64,000 nt of DNA from Microbacterium sulfonylureivorans (GTDB taxonomy: Bacteria > Actinomycetota > Actinomycetes > Actinomycetales > Microbacteriaceae), in contig NZ_RJAD01000001.1 of NCBI RefSeq assembly GCF_003999995.1, positions 1,116,001 through 1,180,000 of the forward strand. Reading direction: 5' to 3'. The notes below the pieces were generated by a model. The model saw only the letters and a list, made by a program, of their open reading frames with translations, made no database searches and was not told where the DNA came from. The position numbers were made by a program, and so were the translations under genes. Below, piece after piece: positions 57,827-64,000 of the stretch. The number at the start of each line of letters is the position of its first letter. Position 1 is the stretch's first letter.

Positions 57827-57889
57827 GATCGTCTCCTCGCCTGCGTTTCCACAGACCAGGAGCACGGTCATGGCATCCAGATACCTCTG

Positions 57890-58813
57890 TCAGGAAGGAA
57901 TCTCGGCGAAGGCGCGTACGGGGAACGTGCCGAACCCCTCGACCGCGGGCGGGGCGGCCGTGAACCGGGCCCCGCGCGGCGGCAGCGCACCGAGGTTCGT
58001 CAGGTGCTCGACGACGTGCACGCCCGCTGCGAGGAGGAGCGAATGCGCAGGACGCTCGCCGCCGGACTCTGTGTCGTCGATGTTGAGCGAGTCGATGCCC
58101 ACCAGCGCGGCGCCCGCGTCGATCAGCCACTGCGCTCCCTCCCCCGTGAGGAACGGCGCGCCGCGGCCGTACTCGGCCGTGCCGAACAGCCGGTCCCATC
58201 CCGTGTGGAGCAGCACGGCGGAACCTCGCACGTCGCGGTCGGCGAGCGTCTCCGGACGGATGCCTCGGCGGTCGGGCGTCCACGCGTCCTCGAGGTGGAA
58301 GACCTCGGCGCGCAGGCCGACGAGCGTGGAGAGATCGAGCCCGGCGAGGTCTGGACCGGCGGCATAGCGGTGGAAGGGGCTGTCGAGGTACGTGCCCGTG
58401 TTGCCGATCATCGTGAGGATGTCCATGGCGAACTCGGTGCCCGGCGCGTACTTCGCGCGTGAGGCCTCCCGCGTGAGATGCGGCGTGATCGTCGGGGCGG
58501 GCAGGCCCGGGTACGTCACGAGACCGGCGCGGATCGGGTGACTCAGGTCGACGACGCGGGTCGCGCCCGCGACGAGGGGCGGAGCATCCGTCGCCACACC
58601 GCGGCTGCCGCGGTGCGGCTCTTCGATCACGCGGACGCCGCGCAGCTCGACCTCGTCGACGAGCGCGAGGCCGAGGTGGGCGACGAGCAGCCGTCCGATC
58701 TCCGCCTCGGACAGCTCCGCCGACGGCAGATCGAGGCGGAATCCCGCGCCCGACAGCCCTCCCCCGTTGGCGAAGCGGATGTCGAAGTCGAAGTGGGCGC
58801 GGTAATCGGGCAT
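57890..58813 (-). CDS. Cyclase family protein (kynurenine formamidase-like)
   Basis: A 307-residue protein. The C-terminal two thirds resemble the metal-dependent cyclase/formamidase family: RVVDLSHPIRAGLVTYPGLPAPTITPHL, FAMDILTMIGNTGTYLDSPFHRYAAG (the HxGTHxD-like metal motif, here with NTGTYLDSPFH), LLHTGWDRLFG, and ALVGIDSLNIDD. The N-terminal 85 residues are a separate alpha/beta region (DFDIRFANGGGLSGAGFRLDLPSAELSEAEIGRLLVAHLGLALVDEVELRGVRVI) not usual for the family. The first His of the motif is replaced, so activity is uncertain. The start is ATG 58813, seven bases from TAGGCT. Confidence 0.8.
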   Translation of the reverse strand: MPDYRAHFDFDIRFANGGGLSGAGFRLDLPSAELSEAEIGRLLVAHLGLALVDEVELRGVRVIEEPHRGSRGVATDAPPLVAGATRVVDLSHPIRAGLVTYPGLPAPTITPHLTREASRAKYAPGTEFAMDILTMIGNTGTYLDSPFHRYAAGPDLAGLDLSTLVGLRAEVFHLEDAWTPDRRGIRPETLADRDVRGSAVLLHTGWDRLFGTAEYGRGAPFLTGEGAQWLIDAGAALVGIDSLNIDDTESGGERPAHSLLLAAGVHVVEHLTNLGALPPRGARFTAAPPAVEGFGTFPVRAFAEIPS

Positions 58814-58820
58814 GGCCGTC

Positions 58821-58826
58821 AGCCTA
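58821..58826 (-). promoter_or_regulatory. Leaderless -10 of the cyclase gene
   Basis: TAGGCT on the minus strand, seven bases before ATG 58813. Confidence 0.5.
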
Positions 58827-58856
58827 GAACCGAGCGGATGCCTCGACCACGGCTCG

Positions 58857-58904
58857 CGCGGAGGATGGCACGCATGCCGGAGCTTTCGGCAGGAATCCTC
58901 CGCG
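58857..58904 (-). terminator. Hairpin downstream of the GNAT gene
   Basis: CGCGGAGGAT (58857-58866) pairs perfectly with ATCCTCCGCG (58895-58904); an inner stem TGCCG (58875-58879) / CGGCA (58887-58891) lies in the loop. It sits about 50 bases after the GNAT stop codon and before the cyclase promoter, so it probably ends the GNAT transcript. Confidence 0.6.
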
Positions 58905-58957
58905 AAAGCCACGCACCTCCGCGATTGGCCGCCGCGCGAAGGAGGGGGCCAGCGCCG

Positions 58958-59674
58958 TCACGCCGGCCGCACGAGCAGGTACCCGCGCTGGTCGTCGAAC
59001 CCGCCGATCACGAGGCCGTCGGCGAGGTGCCCGACCATCTGGTCGCGGACGCGCGCGCGCCAGGCCGCGGCATCCGCCGGATCGCTCGTGCGCAGGGCCT
59101 CGATGTCGTGAGGCACGGCGACGGACGCGACCACCCGGTCGTCTCCGGGTGTGGGCACGGGGGGAGCGGCGAGCGCCCACGACACCATGATGCGGTCGGT
59201 CTCGTCACCGCGGTTGATGCCGTCGTCCATCGCGCCGTAGTGGTTCACGAGGTACTCGGTCACGCGCGTGCCGAGCGTGCGCAGGTTGAAGTGGGCGTTG
59301 CGTGCGACGAGCGGATCGAACGTCCAGGTGATGTGCCCGACGTCGCGGGCCAGCGCCCATTCCCGCTGGTGCTGCTTGAGGACGCGCCCGAGCCCCTTGC
59401 TCTGGTGGTGCGGCAGCACGCCGGTGATGTGGCTGTGCATCGAGCGCGCCGCGGGCGCGGCGAAGAAGGCGACGGATGCCCCGACCATCCGATCTCCGTC
59501 GTACAGGCCCACGGCGTAGTTGCCGGAGTGCCCCAGCGCGCGGAGGAGATTCGGCGGCATTCCGCCCCGGTCGCCGCCCCACACCTCGGCGAGCACCTCG
59601 GACGCGGTGTGGACGTCGTCGACGGTGTCGAGGGGGCGGATGTCGATCCCGGGCGGGGCGGCGGTGTCGGGCAT
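58958..59674 (-). CDS. GNAT family N-acetyltransferase
   Basis: A 238-residue acetyltransferase. IDIRPLDTVDDVHTASEVLAEVWGG begins the fold; the acetyl-CoA segment is VLPHHQSKGLGRVLKQHQREWALARDVGHITWTFDPLVARNAHFNLRTLGTRVTEYLVNHYG, where QSKGLG takes the place of the R/QxxGxG/A motif. The C-terminal half (DRIMVSWAL ... RYLLVRPA) is longer than a minimal GNAT. Family members with this layout are usually annotated as uncharacterised acyltransferases. The start is ATG 59674, seven bases from TACCGT. Confidence 0.82.
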   Translation of the reverse strand: MPDTAAPPGIDIRPLDTVDDVHTASEVLAEVWGGDRGGMPPNLLRALGHSGNYAVGLYDGDRMVGASVAFFAAPAARSMHSHITGVLPHHQSKGLGRVLKQHQREWALARDVGHITWTFDPLVARNAHFNLRTLGTRVTEYLVNHYGAMDDGINRGDETDRIMVSWALAAPPVPTPGDDRVVASVAVPHDIEALRTSDPADAAAWRARVRDQMVGHLADGLVIGGFDDQRGYLLVRPA

Positions 59675-59681
59675 GCGAATC

Positions 59682-59687
59682 ACGGTA
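59682..59687 (-). promoter_or_regulatory. Leaderless -10 of the GNAT gene
   Basis: TACCGT on the minus strand, seven bases before ATG 59674. Confidence 0.5.
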
Positions 59688-59716
59688 CTCCCGAGCCGGG
59701 CCGGTCGGACCGCGGA

Positions 59717-59722
59717 TAGCCT
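59717..59722 (+). promoter_or_regulatory. Leaderless -10 of the MFS gene
   Basis: TAGCCT, six bases before ATG 59729. Confidence 0.55.
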
Positions 59723-59728
59723 GGTCGG

Positions 59729-61174
59729 ATGGGCACGAAGGATGAGGACGCGAGAAGACGACTCACCCGGATGCCTCGGCAGGGCGCCATCGTGGCGGTG
59801 CTCGCGACCGCCGGACTGGCCTCGTCGTTCATGTTCACGCTCATGGTGCCGATCCAGTCGAAGCTGCCCGAGCTCCTCGACGCGAGCCGCGAGGACACCG
59901 CCTGGGTGGTGACCTCTACGCTGCTCGCGGCCGCCGTGATCACGCCGATCGCGGGACGCCTCGGCGACATGTACGGCAAGCGCCGGATCCTTCTCGTGCT
60001 CGTGGGTGTCATGATCGCCGGGTCGATCGTGGCGGCCCTGTCGACGGGGATCATCGGGATCATCGTCGGGCGCACGCTGCAGGGCGCGATCGTCGGCGTC
60101 GTGCCCCTCGGCATCTCGATCATGCGCGACGTCCTGCACGAGGACCGAGTGGACTCCGCAATCGCCTTCATGAGCGCGACCCTCGGCGTCGGCGGCGCCC
60201 TCGGCCTGCCGATCAGCGCCCTCGTCACCGAGCGCAGCGACTGGCACGTGCTGTTCTGGATGGCCGCGGGCCTCGGCGTCATCGTGTTCGGCCTGGTCCT
60301 GTGGATCGTGCCGGTGAGCGTGCTGCGCACCGCCGGCCGGTTCGACTACGTCGGCGCGGCCGGATTGGCGGTGGGCCTGATCGGCCTGCTGCTCGCGATC
60401 TCGCGAGGAAACGAATGGGGCTGGGGGTCGCCGCCTGTGCTCGCCTTCGGGCTCGGCGGGCTCGTGGTGCTGCTGGTGTGGGGATGGTACGAGCTGCGGA
60501 TCGACGAGCCGCTCCTCGATCTCCGCGTCGCCGCGCGTCCCGCCGTCTTGCTGACCAACATCGCATCGGTGGCGATGGGCTTCTCGCTGTTCGCCTCGAA
60601 CGTCGTCTACCCCCAGATGCTCGAGCTGCCGGTCGCCACCGGTGCGGGCTTCGGGCTGTCGCTCCTCGCCGCAAGCCTCATCGTGATGCCCTCGGGGCTC
60701 GTGATGATGGTGCTCTCCCCCGTCGCCGGGCGCATCGCCGCCCGGACGGGTCCGAAGCTGCTGCTCCTCCTGGGCGCCGTCTCGCTGATCGCCGCGTACG
60801 GCTTCACGCTGCTCTTCTCGTCCGAGGTCTGGCACATCCTCGTCGCGAACATCCTCATCGGCGCGGGCATCGGCTTCGGCTACGCCTCGATGCCGATGCT
60901 CATCATGCGCTCGGTGCCGCAGAGCGAGACAGGCGCATCGAACGGCCTCAATGCGCTCTTCCGATCGCTCGGCACCAGCACCGCGGCCGCTGTCATCGGC
61001 GCCGTCCTGGCCACCTACGCGATCGACTTCGAAGGCATCCCGGTGCCCACCACGACCGGCTTCACGCTGTCGCTGATCCTCGGCGGCGCGGCCGCGATCG
61101 TCGCCCTGGTCGTCGCCCTGTTCATCCCTCGGCACCACTCACCGCGGGAGCGGCATCCGTCCCTGCCGGAATGA
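59729..61174 (+). CDS. MFS transporter (DHA2-like)
   Basis: A 481-residue protein with about 14 TM segments, which fits the DHA2 group of drug/proton antiporters. The motif after TM2 is GRLGDMYGKRRILL, and the antiporter-type motif near the centre (GGALGLPISALVTERSDWHVLFWM) is present. The protein ends in a hydrophilic tail RHHSPRERHPSLPE. It would export a drug or metabolite with proton exchange. The start is ATG 59729, six bases from TAGCCT. It is divergent from the GNAT gene, and the two promoters are about 30 bases apart. Confidence 0.9.
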   Translation: MGTKDEDARRRLTRMPRQGAIVAVLATAGLASSFMFTLMVPIQSKLPELLDASREDTAWVVTSTLLAAAVITPIAGRLGDMYGKRRILLVLVGVMIAGSIVAALSTGIIGIIVGRTLQGAIVGVVPLGISIMRDVLHEDRVDSAIAFMSATLGVGGALGLPISALVTERSDWHVLFWMAAGLGVIVFGLVLWIVPVSVLRTAGRFDYVGAAGLAVGLIGLLLAISRGNEWGWGSPPVLAFGLGGLVVLLVWGWYELRIDEPLLDLRVAARPAVLLTNIASVAMGFSLFASNVVYPQMLELPVATGAGFGLSLLAASLIVMPSGLVMMVLSPVAGRIAARTGPKLLLLLGAVSLIAAYGFTLLFSSEVWHILVANILIGAGIGFGYASMPMLIMRSVPQSETGASNGLNALFRSLGTSTAAAVIGAVLATYAIDFEGIPVPTTTGFTLSLILGGAAAIVALVVALFIPRHHSPRERHPSLPE

Positions 61175-61206
61175 AGCGGGTGCTGACGCGGGAGCGCACC
61201 TCCCGC

Positions 61207-61212
61207 TAGCCT
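61207..61212 (+). promoter_or_regulatory. -10 box of the POT transporter gene
   Basis: TAGCCT, about 36 bases before ATG 61249. Unlike the leaderless genes here, a normal AGGAG (61239-61243) precedes the start. Confidence 0.5.
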
Positions 61213-61248
61213 GACGTCATCCATCGGGGGGCGGCGACAGGAGCCATC

Positions 61249-62832
61249 ATGGATCAGCGCGACGAGCGGGAGCCGGATCAGGTGCCGGTCGGCGCACCGG
61301 AGGGTGCGACAGGGGCCGGGGCATCCGGAACTGCGACAGGCGCTCTCGCTGCGGAGCTCAGCGGCACCGACGCCGCCGCGACGACCGGACGCGGGAACAA
61401 CGACACCCGCTTCTTCGGGCAGCCGTGGGACCTCGTGCACATCTTCTTCGTGGAGATGTGGGAGCGGTTCAGCTTCTACGGCATGCAGGGCATCCTGCTC
61501 CTCTACATGTACTACTCCGTGGCGGAGGGCGGGCTCGGGATGCCGGAGGCCGTCGCCACCGGAATCGTCGGCGCGTACGGCGGCACGGTGTACCTGTCGA
61601 CGATCCTCGGCGCCTGGGTCGCCGACCGCCTGCTCGGGTCGGAGCGGGTCCTGTTCTTCAGCGCGATCGTCATCATGGCGGGGCATGTCGGGCTCGCGCT
61701 CATCCCCCGTTTCTGGGGCCTCGGCGTCGGGCTCGTCCTCGTCGCGGTCGGCTCCGGGGGGCTCAAGGCCAATGCGACGTCGGTGGTGGGCACGCTCTAT
61801 TCGCCGGGTGACACGCGGCGCGACGCCGGCTTCTCGCTCTTCTACCTCGGCATCAACCTCGGCGCCCTGCTCGGCCCGATCCTGACCGGAGCCGCCCAGG
61901 CCGCCTGGGGCTTCCACGCCGGGTTCCTGCTCGCCGCGATCGGGATGGCGATCGGCCTCACGCAGTATTCGTTCGGCCGACGCAACCTGCCCGCCGAGTC
62001 GAAGAAGGTGCCCAATCCCCTGCCCGCCAACCGCCGCGGTCTGATGATCGGCGTCGCCCTCGGGGCGATCGCGGTGATCGTCGTGCTCGTGCTCTCGGGC
62101 ATCATCCGCGCCGACAACCTGGCGGGCGTCGTCATCCTGGTCACCCTGGGAGCCACGATCGCGTACTTCGCGGTGATCCTCGCCAGCCGGCACATCTCGG
62201 CGATCGAGCGGTCGCGGGTGTTCGGGTTCATCCCGCTGTTCATCGTCAGTGTCGGCTTCTGGTCGCTCTACCAGCAGCAGTTCACGGTGCTGACGATCTA
62301 CTCCGACAAGAAGCTGAACCGCGACATCTTCGGGTGGGAGATGCCGGTCCCGTTCGTGCAGTCGATCAACCCGATCTTCATCATCATCCTGTCGGGCGTC
62401 TTCGCCGCTCTGTGGACCAAGCTGGGATCGCGCCAGCCGTCGACGCCCGTGAAGTTCGGACTCGGCGTGATCATCATGGGCATCGCGTTCCTGCTGTTCC
62501 TGCCGTGGGCCAACGGCGGGCCCAACTCGACGCCGCTGCTCGCGATCGTGGGCATCCTGTTCGTGTTCACCGTCGCAGAGCTGCTGATCTCGCCCGTCGG
62601 CCTCTCGGTCACGACAAAGCTCGCGCCGAACGTCTTCCACACGCAGATGGTCGCGCTCTTCTTCCTGTCCGTCGCCCTCGGCACAGCGATCGCGGGCTGG
62701 CTCGCACAGTTCTACGACCCCGACGACGAGGTGCCCTACTTCTCGATCCTCGGCGCGATCGCGATCCTCCTCGGCATCGCGATGCTGGCCTCCGTCAAGC
62801 CGGTTCTGGGCCTGATGAAGGGCGTCCGCTAG
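61249..62832 (+). CDS. Proton-dependent oligopeptide transporter (POT/PTR2 family)
   Basis: A 527-residue membrane protein with 12-14 TM segments. The N-terminal 50 residues are acidic and Ala/Gly-rich, then FGQPWDLVHIFFVEMWERFSFYGMQGILLLYMYYSV carries the POT signature ExxERFSFYG, and the second conserved region is VGSGGLKANATSVVGTLYSPGDTRRDAGFSLFYLGINLGALLGPILTG. It imports di- and tripeptides with protons. The start is ATG 61249 with AGGAG five bases upstream. The gene ends in a hairpin that includes its TAG stop. Confidence 0.93.
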   Translation: MDQRDEREPDQVPVGAPEGATGAGASGTATGALAAELSGTDAAATTGRGNNDTRFFGQPWDLVHIFFVEMWERFSFYGMQGILLLYMYYSVAEGGLGMPEAVATGIVGAYGGTVYLSTILGAWVADRLLGSERVLFFSAIVIMAGHVGLALIPRFWGLGVGLVLVAVGSGGLKANATSVVGTLYSPGDTRRDAGFSLFYLGINLGALLGPILTGAAQAAWGFHAGFLLAAIGMAIGLTQYSFGRRNLPAESKKVPNPLPANRRGLMIGVALGAIAVIVVLVLSGIIRADNLAGVVILVTLGATIAYFAVILASRHISAIERSRVFGFIPLFIVSVGFWSLYQQQFTVLTIYSDKKLNRDIFGWEMPVPFVQSINPIFIIILSGVFAALWTKLGSRQPSTPVKFGLGVIIMGIAFLLFLPWANGGPNSTPLLAIVGILFVFTVAELLISPVGLSVTTKLAPNVFHTQMVALFFLSVALGTAIAGWLAQFYDPDDEVPYFSILGAIAILLGIAMLASVKPVLGLMKGVR

Positions 62833-62837
62833 GACGC
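62822..62837 (+). terminator. Short hairpin over the POT stop codon
   Basis: GCGTCC (62822-62827) and GGACGC (62832-62837) form a 6-bp stem with the loop GCTA; the stop TAG is at 62830-62832. A second weak stem GGGGC/GCCCC lies at 62897-62909. They may attenuate or end transcription before the convergent SRPBCC gene. Confidence 0.4.
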
Positions 62838-62928
62838 ACCGGGTGGTTTGCGGGCGGACCCCATCGGGCGAGATGTGCGCCGAGCACGCGGGGTCTGGGG
62901 CGGAGCCCCGGCGAGCGGTGTCCGCCGG

Positions 62929-63417
62929 CTAGAGTCCGGCATCCCGTTCCGTGACGCCGTCGTGGACCTCGCCACGCCAGCCTCCGGTCTCGCGCCCACG
63001 CTCCTCGATGAAGGCCTTGAACCGCTGCAGGTCCATCTCGGCCTGCCGCACGTCGATGTCGAGTGCGGCGCCGACCTTCTCGACGACGGTCTCGGGCAGC
63101 CAGATCATCTCGAGGTCGACGTGGGTGCCGCCGTCCTCGTTCGGTCCGAACGCCACTCGCCCGGTGTGGGTCTTGCCGTCGACGCTCGCCCAGGCGATGA
63201 GGTGATCGGGCACCTGCTCGGTGATCTCGGCCTCGAATTCGCGGCGGACGCCGCCGACGCTCACGACCCACCGCGTGCGGGTCGCGTCGAGCTGCGTCAC
63301 CTCTTTCACGGCGTGCAGGAAGTTCGGGAACGACTCGAATTGGGTCCACTGGTTGTAGACGGCGCGGATCGGCGCATCGACGTCGACCTCGGCGCTCATC
63401 GTGCTCGGCTTGGCCAT
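62929..63417 (-). CDS. SRPBCC family (polyketide cyclase-like) protein
   Basis: A 162-residue START-like protein. STMSAEVDVDAPIRAVYNQWTQFESFPNFLHAVKEVTQLDATRTRWVVSVGGVRREFEAEITEQVPDHLIAWASVDGKTHTGRVAFGPNEDGGTHVDLEMIWLPETVVEKVGAALDID matches the small-dimeric SRPBCC/cyclase-like group, including the W...FESFP and PDHLIAWASVDG motifs. GGGAGGAATC precedes ATG 63417. It probably binds a hydrophobic ligand; the substrate is unknown. It is followed by a partial MFS gene on the same strand. Confidence 0.85.
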   Translation of the reverse strand: MAKPSTMSAEVDVDAPIRAVYNQWTQFESFPNFLHAVKEVTQLDATRTRWVVSVGGVRREFEAEITEQVPDHLIAWASVDGKTHTGRVAFGPNEDGGTHVDLEMIWLPETVVEKVGAALDIDVRQAEMDLQRFKAFIEERGRETGGWRGEVHDGVTERDAGL

Positions 63418-63504
63418 GATTCCTCCCGTGGCTGGTGCGGTCGACCCACCGTAGGCATCGCCAGGCCCTGACCCCGAGGGGGTTGACGGTCACGGATCGA
63501 GCGT

Positions 63505-64000
63505 CTATCCCGCGTGCTCGTCACCCCGCGCGCGGGCGAGATCGCGCTGAGGACGGCGCGAGGCGAGCCGGGCGCCGACCACGCTCGCGAGCGCAGCGAG
63601 CAGCATCGCCCCCGCCGCCACGGCCATGTTCGCGGTCGGGCCGAACGCGTCCGTCAGCTGTCCGCCGATCCACGAGCCGGCGGCGATCCCGACGTTCACC
63701 AGGACGATGATCGCGGCGCTCGCGAGGTCTCGCAGGCGATCGGATGCCGCGCGCATGAGCGCCGTCTGGATCAGCGGGAACACGGCGCCCGTCGCCGCGC
63801 CCCACAGGGCGAGGGCCGCGATCACGACCGCGAGGCTGCCCGGTGCCGCGGCGAGCGCGGCGAACGCGACGACGTAGAGGAGGAACGCCGCGGTCAGCGC
63901 GCCGCGGGGGAAGCGGTCTGCGAGCATTCCGGCGACGGCGACGCCCGCCAGCCCCGTGGCCCCGAACACGAACAGCAGCGCGCTCGCCCACTCCCCGGGG
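63505..64000 (-). CDS. MFS transporter, C-terminal part (truncated by window end)
   Basis: The last about 165 residues of an MFS protein that continues past the window. GATGLAGVAVAGMLADRFPRGALTAAFLLYVVAFAALAAAPGSLAVVIAALALWGAATGAVFPLIQTALMRAASD and the final TM segments with the motif ADRFPRG match the C-terminal half of 12-TM MFS exporters; the family is often annotated as Bcr/CflA-like or AraJ-like. The frame is open to base 64000, so the start is not visible. The C-terminus is a basic tail RRPQRDLARARGDEHAG. Confidence 0.75.
   Translation of the reverse strand, partial: PGEWASALLFVFGATGLAGVAVAGMLADRFPRGALTAAFLLYVVAFAALAAAPGSLAVVIAALALWGAATGAVFPLIQTALMRAASDRLRDLASAAIIVLVNVGIAAGSWIGGQLTDAFGPTANMAVAAGAMLLAALASVVGARLASRRPQRDLARARGDEHAG

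Overview
The window is very GC-rich, densely coded DNA from an actinobacterium. A member of the Microbacteriaceae, probably Microbacterium or a close relative, fits best. The support is the strong preference for GATGCC/GCATCC in coding DNA, an F420 biosynthesis locus, a TPP-riboswitch-controlled YkoEDC transporter, DUF222/HNH and LPXTG proteins, and many leaderless genes. This is inference; no rRNA or other decisive marker lies in the window. I see no tRNA, rRNA, CRISPR array, insertion sequence or origin, and no gap longer than about 300 bases between genes.

Layout. 1-544: the last codons of a truncated gene, overlapped by a small DUF5706 (Pycsar-effector-like) membrane protein. 581-3537: rlmN, a secreted or anchored hypothetical and a LysE exporter. 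3709-10665: a 2318-residue secreted protein with a TolB-like propeller, nine PIYRL pentapeptides, a C25/caspase-like His/Cys domain and a PxKF C-terminus. Its last 26 bases are identical to those of the truncated gene at position 1. 10696-13677: a VOC protein and an SDR/enoyl-CoA hydratase/SDR acyl-CoA cluster. 13786-15371: DUF488, an APH-like kinase and an SRPBCC protein. 15384-18372: ykoC, ykoD, ykoE and their TPP riboswitch. 18418-23877: a D,D-carboxypeptidase, a VOC protein, a DnaJ-NERD fusion, membrane proteins and a 3-hydroxyisobutyryl-CoA hydrolase. 24020-26856: an ABC exporter whose ATPase has a long acidic tail.

27453-33428 is the F420 operon fbiC, BVMO, fgd, fbiD, with every junction a 4-base overlap; fbiA/cofD follows at 37055-38053 in a hemD-cofD-tauE operon. 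The FbiC here keeps the radical-SAM cysteines of its CofG half but has lost the whole CX3CX2C cluster of its CofH half, and a six-unit 42-bp repeat array lies in the linker. 34591-36090 is a DUF222/HNH protein.

39072-45149: small envelope proteins, a HemY/CgoX-type oxidase, HhH-GPD, DUF1801, an SDR and glyS. 45383-48307: a TPM-like membrane protein and a lipoprotein joining a substrate-binding-like domain to a VWA domain. 48408-54054: DUF4870, an FMN-dependent alpha-hydroxy-acid oxidase and an LPXTG protein with nine Ig-like repeats. 54142-64000: VOC, DUF1697, small proteins, a lipoprotein, MenC, cyclase, GNAT, an MFS and a POT transporter, SRPBCC and a truncated MFS protein.

About twenty genes carry a TAnnnT-like (or nAnnnT) -10 hexamer exactly six or seven bases before the start codon, so leaderless transcription appears to be the normal mode here. 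That signal was used to settle many start sites.
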